DNA of 33,130 bases from Leptolinea sp. UBA5203 (GTDB lineage: Bacteria > Chloroflexota > Anaerolineae > Anaerolineales > Anaerolineaceae): positions 1 through 33,130 of the forward strand of contig DHVR01000047.1 of assembly GCA_002412765.1 (NCBI GenBank). Reading direction: 5' to 3'. The notes under the pieces were generated by a model. That model was given only the letters and a program-made list of their open reading frames with translations. It ran no database searches and was not told where the DNA came from. Made by a program: the position numbers and the translations under genes. Positions 1 through 8,688 of this stretch are shown here, piece after piece (within the stretch, counting starts at the first letter, position 1; each line of letters begins with the position of its first letter).

Positions 1-363
1 AATGACTCTTTTGTTTCTTAGGAGGCCCAATTGGTTATATTATGGGTTCACCTGGTGGGCCGTGGCAATCTCCCTGCAGGTATTGTAGGTAGCTGGTAAA
101 AGTAGACACCTATACCAATCCGGCGTGGAGATTGCCACGCCCCGCCAAAAAGAACTACGGACGGCGCTGTATGGGGCACGCAATGACATGACTCTTATAT
201 GAAACAGGGGCCAATTGTTTATTGACCACACCTGCCCAGTTTCCTTTAGAATGAAGTGCGTTAGCGCTGTGCACATACTCGCCATGACATTATTTGGGTA
301 ATATTTCTAGACAAAGAATAATTTTCAGGACACTAAATTGAGAAAATCAGGGAGAGCTATTTA
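1..363. other. Non-coding region with a long inverted repeat
   Basis: No credible gene lies in these 363 bases. The short reading frames here run across the inverted repeat and lack family features. The region holds the inverted repeat at 54-146, a 9-base direct repeat ATGACTCTT at 2-10 and 188-196, and a GCACGCAATGAC tail ending at 187. The rest is AT-rich spacer downstream of the minus-strand MFS gene. I see no clear Rho-independent terminator for that gene. Confidence 0.7.
54..146. repeat. Long imperfect inverted repeat, 20-nt arms
   Basis: The left arm (54-73) ends in CGTGGCAATCTCC. The right arm (127-146) begins with its exact reverse complement, GGAGATTGCCACG. Pairing extends outward to 20 positions with one C/C mismatch and one G/T pair. 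The internal segment is 53 nt. The motif GAGATTGCCACG followed further on by CGCAATGAC resembles dispersed intergenic repeats of several bacterial phyla; that comparison is from memory and not verified. Confidence 0.75.
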
Positions 364-1545
364 TTAAACCCTCAAGGGCAATTTTTTGGAATAGGTGGAG
401 AGAATCACCAAAAAAGCAAAAGTGAGCAGGAGATCCACCAGGATGGCAATGGGGACGGCTCTGCCGCCCATGCTAGCGAAGATCTGACCCAGAATCCAGG
501 GGATAAGCATGGTACCGGTATTGCCGCCCAGGAAGATTAGCCCCGTCACTTTGCCGGACATGGAGAGATATTTGTTGGCATGGGCGATGGTGGAGGGGAA
601 GACCGAGGCGATGAACAGTCCCATCAAAATGGTGGTTATCCAGATCATGGGGATGGAGTTGCGGAAGAGAATGAAGAGGGTGATGCTGAGCATGCAGCCC
701 AGCACATCAAAGTAGAGCAGCTTAAGTGGTTTTACCCGGCTGGAAATGGGGATCATCAACAAGCGGCCGACGGTTAAGGCGCCCCAAAAGGCGGAGACCA
801 GGTAAGCAGCCTGTTCAGGGGGCATGATCTGTTCGCTGGTAATGATGGTGTACAACCATCCGCTGAACCCAACCAGGGTGCCGATGTATAACATCAGGAA
901 AATGGCAATGATCAGCACCAATCGCGGCTGGGCGACGGTTTTAATCTCTGCGGTGGGCAGATCCCTTTTTTGAGGCGGGCGCAAGAACATCAACCACAGG
1001 GCAGCCGGGAGCATACTGAGCGCGACGATCCAAAAAGCCGGTTCAATGCTGTTGGTCAACAGCATGGATCTGGCGATGAGAAGGGGGCAAAGAAATGCGC
1101 CCAGACCAAAGAAGAATTGCAGCGCATTAAGGTAAGGTGCTGAAGCGTCATCATGCACCCAGATCAGCATGGTATTGGTGCCGACGTCCATGGTCCCCTG
1201 GGCGATGCCCAGCAGTAGAATTAATATCGCCAGAAGCCAGAGGGAAGAGACCGCAGGTATCAGGAAAAATACCAGGGCGATGGCCAGGAGCATGGCAATG
1301 GTCACCCAATGCCCGTGCAGATGATCGTATAATCGGCCGCCGGCAAAGGCGCCGATCATGTGTCCCAGGCCAATGGCGGTGAACAGGAAACTGATTTGTG
1401 CAATGGTTGAAGCGGTCTGCTTCGCCAGGGTCGGCAGGGTGGGGCCCAGAATGGCTTCCCCCAGTCCCATGGCGATGAAGGAAAGCAAATAGCAGGCGGT
1501 CAACCAGCGTTTTTGTTTGTGTTGGTTTTGAAGCGGGGTCTGCAA
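364..1545 (-). CDS. MFS transporter, 12-TM type
   Basis: This is a major facilitator superfamily permease of about 393 residues, the usual length for 12 membrane helices. The protein alternates hydrophobic spans with short loops throughout. A basic N-terminus (HKQKRW) precedes the first helix, and the second helix region is followed by GGRLYDHLHG, the loop 2-3 signature zone of the family. The substrate cannot be told from sequence; the overall look is of the sugar/fucose-type or FPN-like MFS groups. The start used is a TTG at 1545-1543 with only a weak upstream GAGA. The frame stays open upstream to a TGA at 1581-1579 with no ATG, GTG or TTG, but there is an ATT at 1569-1567 preceded by GAGGTG. 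The true start may therefore be a rare codon. The gene is divergent from the creatininase-family gene and not in an operon. Confidence 0.8.
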   Translation of the reverse strand: MQTPLQNQHKQKRWLTACYLLSFIAMGLGEAILGPTLPTLAKQTASTIAQISFLFTAIGLGHMIGAFAGGRLYDHLHGHWVTIAMLLAIALVFFLIPAVSSLWLLAILILLLGIAQGTMDVGTNTMLIWVHDDASAPYLNALQFFFGLGAFLCPLLIARSMLLTNSIEPAFWIVALSMLPAALWLMFLRPPQKRDLPTAEIKTVAQPRLVLIIAIFLMLYIGTLVGFSGWLYTIITSEQIMPPEQAAYLVSAFWGALTVGRLLMIPISSRVKPLKLLYFDVLGCMLSITLFILFRNSIPMIWITTILMGLFIASVFPSTIAHANKYLSMSGKVTGLIFLGGNTGTMLIPWILGQIFASMGGRAVPIAILVDLLLTFAFLVILSTYSKKLPLRV

Positions 1546-1659
1546 TGAATTCTCAATGGTTGTGTTAATCGGAACACCTCAATACAATTAAGAGTAGATT
1601 TTCTAATACTACCATCAGCGCCCGCGTCCATCAATGGATGCCAATACGAAGGAGTGAAG

Positions 1660-2346
1660 ATGCGATTTGAAGAAATAAACTGGATGGATGTGGAATCTTA
1701 TCTTGCCAGGGACGACCGGGTAATGCTGGTGCTGGGTGCCTGTGAGCAGCACGGCTATTTGAGTATCCTTACTGATTCCTTAGTGCCGCAAGCCCTGGCG
1801 GATGCCGCCAGCCAGGAGACGCAGGTGCTGGTGGCCCCGGCACTCAACTTTGGGGTCAGCCCCTATTTCCTGACCTTTCCTGGAACCATCTCTTTTCGCT
1901 CCAGTACTTATCTGGCGGTCTTTGAAGATCTACTGAACAGTTTGATCCAATCGGGGTTCAAGCGATTTTTAATCCTCAATGGTCACGGTGGCAATCATTT
2001 GGCGACTGGATTGACCGCAGAAATCTTAAACCAACACCCGGAGGTTAAAATCGCCTGGTATTCCTGGTGGCAGGCGCCTGCGGTGACGCATGTTTTTCAA
2101 AAACATGCGTTGAAAGCCGGTCACGCAAGCTGGATGGAAGCCTTTCCGTTTACCCGCGTGGCGGATATTCCAGAAGGGCAAATGCCGCTAGCGGAAACCG
2201 GTCGGACAATCAGCGCCGAGGCGTTAAAAAAGGATTTCCCGGACGGCGTGATGGGGTATCCCTATCAGGTGGAGACCGCCATCATGGATGAGATTTTCCA
2301 GACGGCGTTGGCCAATGTTTTACATATGTTGAAATTTGAAGATTAA
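1660..2346 (+). CDS. Creatininase-family amidohydrolase
   Basis: A 228-residue metal-dependent amidohydrolase of the creatininase/MftE/ArfB family, which hydrolyses cyclic or linear amides. The metal-ligand pattern is visible: E29-Q-H31-G, then D39, then the NGHGGNH block with H109, and a later acidic residue in the HASWMEAF segment, where relatives carry HAGExETS. Length fits the family (about 230-260). I chose ATG 1660 because GAAGGAG (1648-1654) sits 5 nt upstream; the GTG at 1654 would overlap that ribosome site. The neighbours give no pathway, and no mycofactocin or riboflavin genes are near, so the substrate is unknown. The usual His/Pro after EQHG is replaced by Y-L-S, which suggests a divergent subgroup. 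Confidence 0.85.
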   Translation: MRFEEINWMDVESYLARDDRVMLVLGACEQHGYLSILTDSLVPQALADAASQETQVLVAPALNFGVSPYFLTFPGTISFRSSTYLAVFEDLLNSLIQSGFKRFLILNGHGGNHLATGLTAEILNQHPEVKIAWYSWWQAPAVTHVFQKHALKAGHASWMEAFPFTRVADIPEGQMPLAETGRTISAEALKKDFPDGVMGYPYQVETAIMDEIFQTALANVLHMLKFED

Positions 2347-2359
2347 TAACGTTGAGGGT

Positions 2360-2505
2360 GGTTGTCCTAAAAGAAAGAAGGCGAAAGGCAGAGAACGACC
2401 AAATGGACTACGAATCCGGCGCAGGGCGACACACCGGTCGCCCCTACGATAAATCAATATTTTTACAGGTAACGTAATTGGTAGCATTTTATCTTTTGGA
2501 CAACC
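2360..2505. repeat. MITE-like 146-bp element with terminal inverted repeats
   Basis: GGTTGTCCTAAAAGA (2360-2374) and TCTTTTGGACAACC (2492-2505) are inverted copies of each other apart from one extra T in the left copy. They bound a non-coding segment that carries a second, internal palindrome at 2424-2443. The size, terminal inverted repeats and lack of an ORF fit a MITE or similar non-autonomous element. I cannot see a clear target-site duplication or assign a parent transposon family. Confidence 0.5.
2424..2447. repeat. Short palindrome ending in GCCCCTAC
   Basis: GGGCGAC (2424-2430), a 6-nt loop, then GTCGCCC (2437-2443), followed by CTAC. The right end reads GCCCCTAC, the same outer sequence as the palindromes in 8458-9002. 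It therefore appears to be another member of that dispersed family, nested inside the 146-bp inverted repeat. Confidence 0.65.
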
Positions 2506-2588
2506 AGGGTTAATATTTAAAATTCAATCCAATGTCTCTTACAAATTTCTGATTTGACAAGCGGGGGGTTATACCGCAAAATGTACCT

Positions 2589-4328
2589 GTGAGTATACAG
2601 AAAAAACTTTGGCAGTTGATGCTCCCATACCGGCTTTCCTTGATCGGGCTGGGGATCTTTGCGGTGCTCACAGCTATCAGTATTCTCTTCCAGGCAAAAG
2701 GCATCAGCTTTTTGCTCAATCAAGCCATTTTTGAACAGACAGAACTTGCAGATTTATCCACAGCGTTTCGTTGGTTGATCCTGATTCTCGCGGTGCGCGG
2801 TCTGGCTCAGTTTTTCTACCAGCTTACCGCAAACCGGTTGGGCAGCCGGATTGTCAACAAAATCCGCGTGGAAAGTTTGAAAATCATTTTGCCATTGATG
2901 GTGGTACGGGATGGATCCCTGACCACCGGCGGGGCAAGTACGCTTTTCACAGACAAACTGGACGCGCTGAAAACGTATTATGCCCAATATCTGGCCCAAC
3001 TGATCCTGGCAGCGGTCATTCCGCTGCTGGTTTTGTTTGTGATTTTTCCGTTGGATTGGATCACCGCACTCGTATTTCTCCTGACAGCCCCTTTGATTCC
3101 GCTTTTTATGATCTTGATTGGCACGCAAACCAAAAAGGCCACTGAGTACCGCTGGGGTTACCTCAGCCGGCTGGCGGACCATTTTGCGGATCACATCCGC
3201 GGCATGGAAGTATTGAAGCAGTTCAACCAATCCCAAAACGGGTTGGATGCCATTGAACGGGTCTCCACACGCTATGCCAAAATGACCATGGAAATCCTCA
3301 AGGTCACTTTTATCTCGGCATTGGCCCTGGAGTTATTAACCACACTGAGCACCGCCGTGGTGGCCGTGGAAATCGGTCTGCGTTTATTGGCCTCGCGACT
3401 CGATTTTGAAACCGCTTTTTTTATCTTGTTGATTGCACCAGAATTTTATCTGCCCCTGCGCTTGTTAGGGCTGCGTTTTCATGCCGGCATTCAAGGCCGC
3501 ACGGCCGCTATTGAATTGTTTGAGCTGCTGAACGATGAGACATCTACCAACGCTGATGACCTATCAAATACGCAGTCTCCCGATTTGCAGCCGCCGTTTC
3601 ACTTGACCGTAAATCAGGTAAGTTTTTCCTATATAGACGAGGAGCGCGAGATTCTCACGGATATTTCTTTGGAGCTAGCTCCCAAAACCCTGACCGCCCT
3701 GATTGGGCGCTCCGGGAGTGGAAAATCAACCCTGGCCAAGCTGCTCTTGCGCTTTCTACAGCCGCAATCCGGTTCAATCCTGATGAATAATCTCCCGATT
3801 GAGGCGATTCCCTTGAACAGGTGGTATGAGTGGGTCTCCTGGATGGGTCAAAAGACATTTTACACGGAAGGGACAATCCGCGAGACGCTGCTCTTTGCCA
3901 ATCCCAAAGCAACGGAAGCGGACCTGTCGGATGTTCTCGACCGGGTTTACCTGCTCGAGAAAACCAATCGGCTGGCAATAGGCCTGGATACCTTGATGGA
4001 GGAGTTTGGCCAGAATTTCAGCGGCGGCGAAATCCAGCGCCTGCAATTAGCCAGAGTGCTGATTAGCCCGGCGCCGATTCTGATCCTGGATGAGCCAACC
4101 TCACAACTGGACCCGGATTTGGAGCGTCTTTTTATTCAGGAATTAGCCAAGCTTAAGCAGAAAAAAACAATTTTACTCATTGCTCATCGTCTACAGACCG
4201 TGATGCAGGCGGATCAGATTTTGGTGCTTGAGAAGGGCAGGGTTCAGGAACAGGGGACTCATGCAAACCTGATGGCCCTGCAAGGCCGATATGCCCAGAT
4301 GGTGGCAACTTACCATCAACTGCGGTGA
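2589..4328 (+). CDS. cydD: Thiol reductant ABC exporter subunit CydD
   Basis: Half of the heterodimeric CydDC ABC exporter, which moves cysteine/glutathione-type thiols or otherwise supports haem insertion and is needed to assemble cytochrome bd. The 579 residues hold an N-terminal six-helix exporter domain (about 1-310) and a C-terminal ATPase domain. In the ATPase domain I see Walker A GRSGSGKST (about residue 373), the signature FSGGEIQRLQLAR, Walker B ILILDEPTSQLD and the switch histidine in IAHRLQ. The start is a GTG at 2589 because an in-frame TGA lies just upstream; no strong ribosome site is seen, and a GGGGGG run lies about 20 nt before it. An ATG at codon 11 is the alternative. cydC follows with an overlapping start, and cytochrome bd itself is encoded at 11776-14172, which supports the assignment. 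Confidence 0.85.
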   Translation: MSIQKKLWQLMLPYRLSLIGLGIFAVLTAISILFQAKGISFLLNQAIFEQTELADLSTAFRWLILILAVRGLAQFFYQLTANRLGSRIVNKIRVESLKIILPLMVVRDGSLTTGGASTLFTDKLDALKTYYAQYLAQLILAAVIPLLVLFVIFPLDWITALVFLLTAPLIPLFMILIGTQTKKATEYRWGYLSRLADHFADHIRGMEVLKQFNQSQNGLDAIERVSTRYAKMTMEILKVTFISALALELLTTLSTAVVAVEIGLRLLASRLDFETAFFILLIAPEFYLPLRLLGLRFHAGIQGRTAAIELFELLNDETSTNADDLSNTQSPDLQPPFHLTVNQVSFSYIDEEREILTDISLELAPKTLTALIGRSGSGKSTLAKLLLRFLQPQSGSILMNNLPIEAIPLNRWYEWVSWMGQKTFYTEGTIRETLLFANPKATEADLSDVLDRVYLLEKTNRLAIGLDTLMEEFGQNFSGGEIQRLQLARVLISPAPILILDEPTSQLDPDLERLFIQELAKLKQKKTILLIAHRLQTVMQADQILVLEKGRVQEQGTHANLMALQGRYAQMVATYHQLR

Positions 4329-6058
4329 TGATGCGTGAAATCCTAGATTTGATTAAGAAAGGTCAGTCCTTTTATTCGGCCATTTTGCTCTCGGTTTTAC
4401 TGAATGTGCTCACCATCGGCAGCGCCATCGCCTTGATGGGCACTTCTTCCTATTTAATTACCATGGCTGGATTCCACCCCTCGATTGCCGAGCTGCAGAT
4501 TGCAATTGTGGGAGTGCGTTTCTTTGGCATCTCCCGCGGCGTGTTTCGCTATCTGGAACGTCTGGTCAGTCACGCAATCAATTTCCGAATTTTGACCAAA
4601 CTGCGGGTCCGTTTTTTTAGCCGCTATGAAGCTAGTTTCCCGATTACGAATTGGAAAGTGGAACAGGGGGATCTGGTCAGCCGGGTGCTGGATGATATTG
4701 ATTCGCTGGAAAATCTGTATGTTCGCATCCTTTCACCAGCTATTGCGGCTTTTTTTATTGCGATCCTTACCTCCCTGGTTCTGGGAAGTTTCCTGCCAAC
4801 CCTGGGATGGATTGTGTTTGCGGGGCTGATCAGCAGCGGATTTCTGATCCCGCTGATAACCTATTTTGCGGTGCAGAAAGTCGGCGCCAGATTACAGAGG
4901 CTGAAAGGAGAATACCGCGCCCAATTGACGCGCACCATGCTGGGGGCGGAAGAAATTGTAGTCTTCCAACAGGAATCCGCGGTATCCGATTTGCTGGGCA
5001 AAACGGTCAAACAAATCCAAAATCGGGAAGATGGGCTGGATGCTTTGGGGGAGGGTATTACCCTGCTGAACTTCGTCCTGCTGCAATCCACATTTATTTT
5101 GACCTTAATTGCGGCGATGCAGGCTGCACAGGACGGAGGACTGAATCCTATCCTGATCCCGGTCAGCGGATTGATGGTTCTGGCCAGTTTTGAGGCTACC
5201 CAGCCGCTGGGAGTGGCGGCGGTGCAGTTGGGTAAAGTCCGCGAGGCTTTTCGCCGTTTGGAACAAATTACGGCCAGTGCAGCGGAAACGGATTACGAGA
5301 GAATTCAACCCTTTACTCCCATCTCTGAAATTCGATTTGAGGATGTCAGTTATCGCTATGCCGCAGACCAAGCAGCCGCCCTGGATCAGGTCAGTTTTTC
5401 CATTCAAAAAGGGCAGAAAGTGGCCATTGTCGGCCCCAGCGGTAGTGGAAAATCCACGCTGCTGCAATTGGTTCAGGGATTCCGCGCGCCACAAAGCGGG
5501 AGGGTTTGGGTTGATGATCAGGATTTAAGTCAGGTGGATGGCAATGATTATAGAAAATCCCTTTCCGTTGCAGGACAAGCGCCGTTTCTGTTCCACCGCA
5601 GTCTGCGGCAAAACTTATCCTTTGGCAATCCGGCTATGGCGGATGACACGCTGCAAGAGGCGTTGGATTGGGTTTCCCTGCAAGCCTGGTTTGAGCGTCT
5701 GACGGACGGACTGGATACCGTCCTGCAGGAAGCCGCGGTCAACATCAGCGCCGGGGAGAAGCAGCGTCTGGCGATTGCCCGAGCCATGCTGAAGCCCAGC
5801 TCATTTTTGATTTTGGATGAACCGACCGCTAATCTGGATAGCGAAACAGAAGACGACCTGATCCAACAGCTCCTCGTCCACTCGGCTGGCCGTGGCATCC
5901 TCTGGGTGAGCCACCGCTTAAAATATCTTGCTCATTTCGATGAAATATTGTTCCTGCAGCAGGGGAAAATCCTGGAGCGCGGGACGGAAGCCGCGTTAAT
6001 CAAGCAGGAAGGTGCCTATTATCATTATTGGCAGATGCAAAACGAATATTTGATCTAA
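4328..6058 (+). CDS. cydC: Thiol reductant ABC exporter subunit CydC
   Basis: The second half of the CydDC exporter, about 576 residues: N-terminal membrane domain, then an ATPase with Walker A GPSGSGKST (about residue 370), signature ISAGEKQRLAIAR, Walker B LILDEPTANLD and H-loop VSHRL. The signature has A and E where the consensus is LSGGQ, which is tolerated in this family. The start overlaps the cydD stop as TGATG (ATG 4328), with a GTG at 4325 and an ATG at 4331 as near alternatives. The overlap implies translational coupling and equal dosage of the two subunits. The EGITLLNF...LTLIAAM region and the family-typical early segment TSSYLITMAGFHPSI match CydC rather than a general multidrug exporter. 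Confidence 0.85.
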   Translation: MMREILDLIKKGQSFYSAILLSVLLNVLTIGSAIALMGTSSYLITMAGFHPSIAELQIAIVGVRFFGISRGVFRYLERLVSHAINFRILTKLRVRFFSRYEASFPITNWKVEQGDLVSRVLDDIDSLENLYVRILSPAIAAFFIAILTSLVLGSFLPTLGWIVFAGLISSGFLIPLITYFAVQKVGARLQRLKGEYRAQLTRTMLGAEEIVVFQQESAVSDLLGKTVKQIQNREDGLDALGEGITLLNFVLLQSTFILTLIAAMQAAQDGGLNPILIPVSGLMVLASFEATQPLGVAAVQLGKVREAFRRLEQITASAAETDYERIQPFTPISEIRFEDVSYRYAADQAAALDQVSFSIQKGQKVAIVGPSGSGKSTLLQLVQGFRAPQSGRVWVDDQDLSQVDGNDYRKSLSVAGQAPFLFHRSLRQNLSFGNPAMADDTLQEALDWVSLQAWFERLTDGLDTVLQEAAVNISAGEKQRLAIARAMLKPSSFLILDEPTANLDSETEDDLIQQLLVHSAGRGILWVSHRLKYLAHFDEILFLQQGKILERGTEAALIKQEGAYYHYWQMQNEYLI

Positions 6059-6138
6059 TATCCGGGAACCGATTTCCTCCGCCTATCGTTTATCTCTTAA
6101 ACACACGAACCGATTCAAGAGCAGGAGGAGCGCTTCCG

Positions 6139-8457
6139 ATGAGAAAAATAACGGCCGTATTTGCACTTTGTTTGGTTTTTTTATTTCAGCAGATATCCAC
6201 CGTATTTGCAGATGGCATTATTATCCCGGAACCTCCGCCTTGTTTGTTAACCGGCTGTCCGGAGCCTTACCCTTATCGCCCCATGATGCAGTTAGAGATT
6301 GTTTATCATCATGTGACAGTGACGATTGAGGATCAGCTTGCAACCGTGCATGTGGATCAGGAATTCTATAATCCCAACGACTATGATGTGGAAGGCCAAT
6401 ATATATTCCCAATTCCCGTGGATGCCAGCGTGGATGATTTTGTGCTGTGGATGAACAATGAACCAGTTAAGGGGAAAGTCCTGGATGCCGAAGAAGCGCG
6501 CGAAACCTACGAATCCATCGTTAATCAAATGAAAGATCCCGCTTTACTGGAATATCTTGGGCAGGGCGCCGTCCAGGCACAGATTTACCCCATCCCTGCC
6601 GGGGACAGGCGGCGGATTGAACTGGAGTATACCCAGGTGCTAACAGCGGATAACGGCCTGGTGGATTTTGTTTATCCTTTGAACACCGAAAAATTCTCAT
6701 TGCAACCCTTGGAAGAGGTCTCCATTGAAGTGAATATAAGCTCCAGCCAGCCGCTGCGGGCGATTTACTCGCCTAGCCATACAGTAGAGATTGATAAACA
6801 GAAAGAGAAAAACGTTCTGGTCAGTTATCGAGAAGAAAATGTGCTGCCCGATCAGGACTTTGAGTTGATTTATTCGCTCGGCAGCCAGCAGGCTGTGCAT
6901 TTACTTTCTTATATGGACACCACCGATGCGGAGGATGGCGATGGTTACTTCTTGTTGCTGCTCGCCCCGCCGATAGCCTCCGATCAACCCGCGGTGGAAA
7001 AGGATATTGTCCTGATTTTGGATCGCTCTGGCAGTATGGAAGGGGAGAAATTCCAACAGGCACAGGAGGCGGCCAAATCCATTCTGGAGCTCTTGAACGA
7101 GAATGACCGCTTTTATCTTTCGACTTTCAGCGACCGCATCATGACCTTCAGTTCAAAATTGAATCGAATTTCTCAGACTGATGATGCCAAGGATTGGATC
7201 GACCGCCAATCCGCGGCTGGCAGTACGGATATCAATCTGGCCTTGCTGGACGCCATTGCCATGGTGGACAGTGAACGCCCGACGTATATCATCTTCCTGA
7301 CGGATGGGCTGCCCACTGCGGGTGAGGTGGATCGGGATGCCATTTTGCGTAATATGGCTCAGGTTGTGCCGGACAATGTGCGTCTGTTCTCTTTTGGTGT
7401 GGGCTACGATGTGGATACCAGCTTGCTGGACAGCTTAAGCCAGGAGAATCACGGTAGCAGCACTTATGTCAAACCGGATATGCCATTGGATGAAGTCCTC
7501 TCCGGCTTCTATGAAAAAATAAGCAGCCCTGTATTGACCAATCTCTCCCTGGATTTTGGTTTGCTGAATGTCTACGATGTTTATCCAACTCCGCTGCCGG
7601 ATTTGTTCGCCGGCAATCAGGTGATTGTTACCGGACGGTACAAGAAGGGTGGTCAGGTGGACTTGACTTTAAACGGCGAGGTCAATGGCCAGCGCGAAGT
7701 CATGAAGTACCGGGATCTGGCTTTCTCGAAGGGTTCGACGCAAAGCAAGCGGCAATACGATTCCCTGCCGCGTATTTGGGCTACCCGCAAAGTGGGCTAT
7801 CTCTTGCGCGAGATTCGGCTGCAGGGCATGAACGAAGAGTTGATTCAACAAGTGATCCAGTTAAGCGTGCGCTACGGCATCGTGACTCCCTACACCTCCT
7901 ATTTGGTGGAAGAGCCGCAGGTTTTAGGGTTTGAAAACCAACAATCCCTGGCAAACGATGCCATGAAAAGCTACGAAACCATGCCGTCCGCTGAAGTATC
8001 CGGGTTTGGCGCCGTAGAAAGGGCAGTAGATGAGGGCGCCATGTCCGCTGCAGAAAGTGCCCCACAAACCTCACAGGATGTCCAACAGACGGTAAAAATG
8101 GTGGGCAACCGCACCTTCCTCTGGCAGGAAAATCAGTGGGTGGACACCTTGTACGATGAATCAAGCATGCCGCTGCACAAAATACCGTTTTTGTCGGAGG
8201 CTTATTATGACTTGTTGAATATCTATCCGGATGTACAAAAAAGTCTGGCGGTTGGCGACCGGTTGATTGTAGTGCTTGAAGGGAAAGCCTACCAGATTGT
8301 GGAACCCGGAGCGGAAGTGTCGTATGTGCCAAATCAAACCAGCGGGGAAGAAGCTCAGGCGGGGAACGAGGCGCGTAATCCTCTGCTTCAACCTTTGTCC
8401 TGTCTCTCCGGGATCAGTCTATTGGGCGTGGCAGCTTTAATCCTTTCGTTTCGCTGA
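6139..8457 (+). CDS. Exported VIT and vWA domain protein
   Basis: A 772-residue exported protein related to inter-alpha-trypsin inhibitor heavy chains (VIT then von Willebrand A). It starts with a signal peptide (MRKITAVFALCLVFLFQQIS, likely cut after ...VFA at residue 24). A VIT domain spans about 50-180 (LEIVYHHVTVTIEDQLATV... DQEFYNPND). A vWA domain spans about 285-460 with a complete MIDAS: D295-R-S-G-S, a Thr in STDIN, and D389 in LTDG. A hydrophobic C-terminal tail (GISLLGVAALILSF) may anchor it. ATG 6139 is chosen because AGGAGGAG lies 8 nt upstream and the signal peptide begins there; the frame is open to 6028 inside cydC. Proteins of this type are thought to mediate metal-dependent adhesion or assembly; the ligand is unknown. 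It follows cydC by 80 nt and may be co-transcribed, but no functional link is evident. Confidence 0.85.
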   Translation: MRKITAVFALCLVFLFQQISTVFADGIIIPEPPPCLLTGCPEPYPYRPMMQLEIVYHHVTVTIEDQLATVHVDQEFYNPNDYDVEGQYIFPIPVDASVDDFVLWMNNEPVKGKVLDAEEARETYESIVNQMKDPALLEYLGQGAVQAQIYPIPAGDRRRIELEYTQVLTADNGLVDFVYPLNTEKFSLQPLEEVSIEVNISSSQPLRAIYSPSHTVEIDKQKEKNVLVSYREENVLPDQDFELIYSLGSQQAVHLLSYMDTTDAEDGDGYFLLLLAPPIASDQPAVEKDIVLILDRSGSMEGEKFQQAQEAAKSILELLNENDRFYLSTFSDRIMTFSSKLNRISQTDDAKDWIDRQSAAGSTDINLALLDAIAMVDSERPTYIIFLTDGLPTAGEVDRDAILRNMAQVVPDNVRLFSFGVGYDVDTSLLDSLSQENHGSSTYVKPDMPLDEVLSGFYEKISSPVLTNLSLDFGLLNVYDVYPTPLPDLFAGNQVIVTGRYKKGGQVDLTLNGEVNGQREVMKYRDLAFSKGSTQSKRQYDSLPRIWATRKVGYLLREIRLQGMNEELIQQVIQLSVRYGIVTPYTSYLVEEPQVLGFENQQSLANDAMKSYETMPSAEVSGFGAVERAVDEGAMSAAESAPQTSQDVQQTVKMVGNRTFLWQENQWVDTLYDESSMPLHKIPFLSEAYYDLLNIYPDVQKSLAVGDRLIVVLEGKAYQIVEPGAEVSYVPNQTSGEEAQAGNEARNPLLQPLSCLSGISLLGVAALILSFR

Positions 8458-8493
8458 AAGGGATTTGATAATATGCTTGTTGGTTCAATAGCA

Positions 8494-8517
8494 GGGGCGA
8501 CTGCGAGAGGTCGCCCC
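8494..8517. repeat. Palindrome A, GGGGCGAC stem
   Basis: GGGGCGAC (8494-8501), an 8-nt loop, GTCGCCCC (8510-8517). It lies 37 nt after the vWA stop codon. No T-tract follows (CTTCGC), so it is a poor intrinsic terminator, though it could stall transcripts or protect 3' ends. The leading 13-mer ATAGCAGGGGCGA recurs exactly at 8987-8999. Confidence 0.7.
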
Positions 8518-8575
8518 CTTCGCATCAGGTTGAGGAAATAATTTTCGGATAAAACATCGTTTTTCGATATAAGCT

Positions 8576-8637
8576 GTAGGGGCAAAGCATTTCAAAATGA
8601 GGCTGGAAAATCACGGCATCATTGAAATGCTTTGCCC
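8576..8637. repeat. Palindrome B, 16-bp perfect arms
   Basis: GGGCAAAGCATTTCAA (8580-8595) is the exact reverse complement of TTGAAATGCTTTGCCC (8622-8637), separated by 26 nt. The element opens with GTAGGGGC at 8576. A 16-bp perfect match makes this the strongest hairpin in the window. Confidence 0.85.
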
Positions 8638-8688
8638 TTGCTCGGATGGAATTTTCACAGGAAAGTAGAAAATCCCTTTTAGCGGGCA

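Noticed and set aside
40..285. 81-residue minus-strand reading frame
   Set aside because: It runs straight through the inverted repeat, has no ribosome site and no recognisable protein features.
2554..2582. TTGACA ... CAAAAT promoter for cydD
   Set aside because: The -35 is perfect with a 17-nt spacer, but the -10 is poor and would place the start point at the GTG itself, implying a leaderless message; not enough to list as a feature.
2754..3236. 160-residue minus-strand frame inside cydD
   Set aside because: Antisense shadow; the plus strand encodes conserved CydD membrane domain sequence.
7781..8332. 183-residue minus-strand frame inside the vWA gene
   Set aside because: Antisense shadow of a well-supported gene with intact domains; its composition (Arg/Pro/Ser-rich) is typical of a shadow frame.
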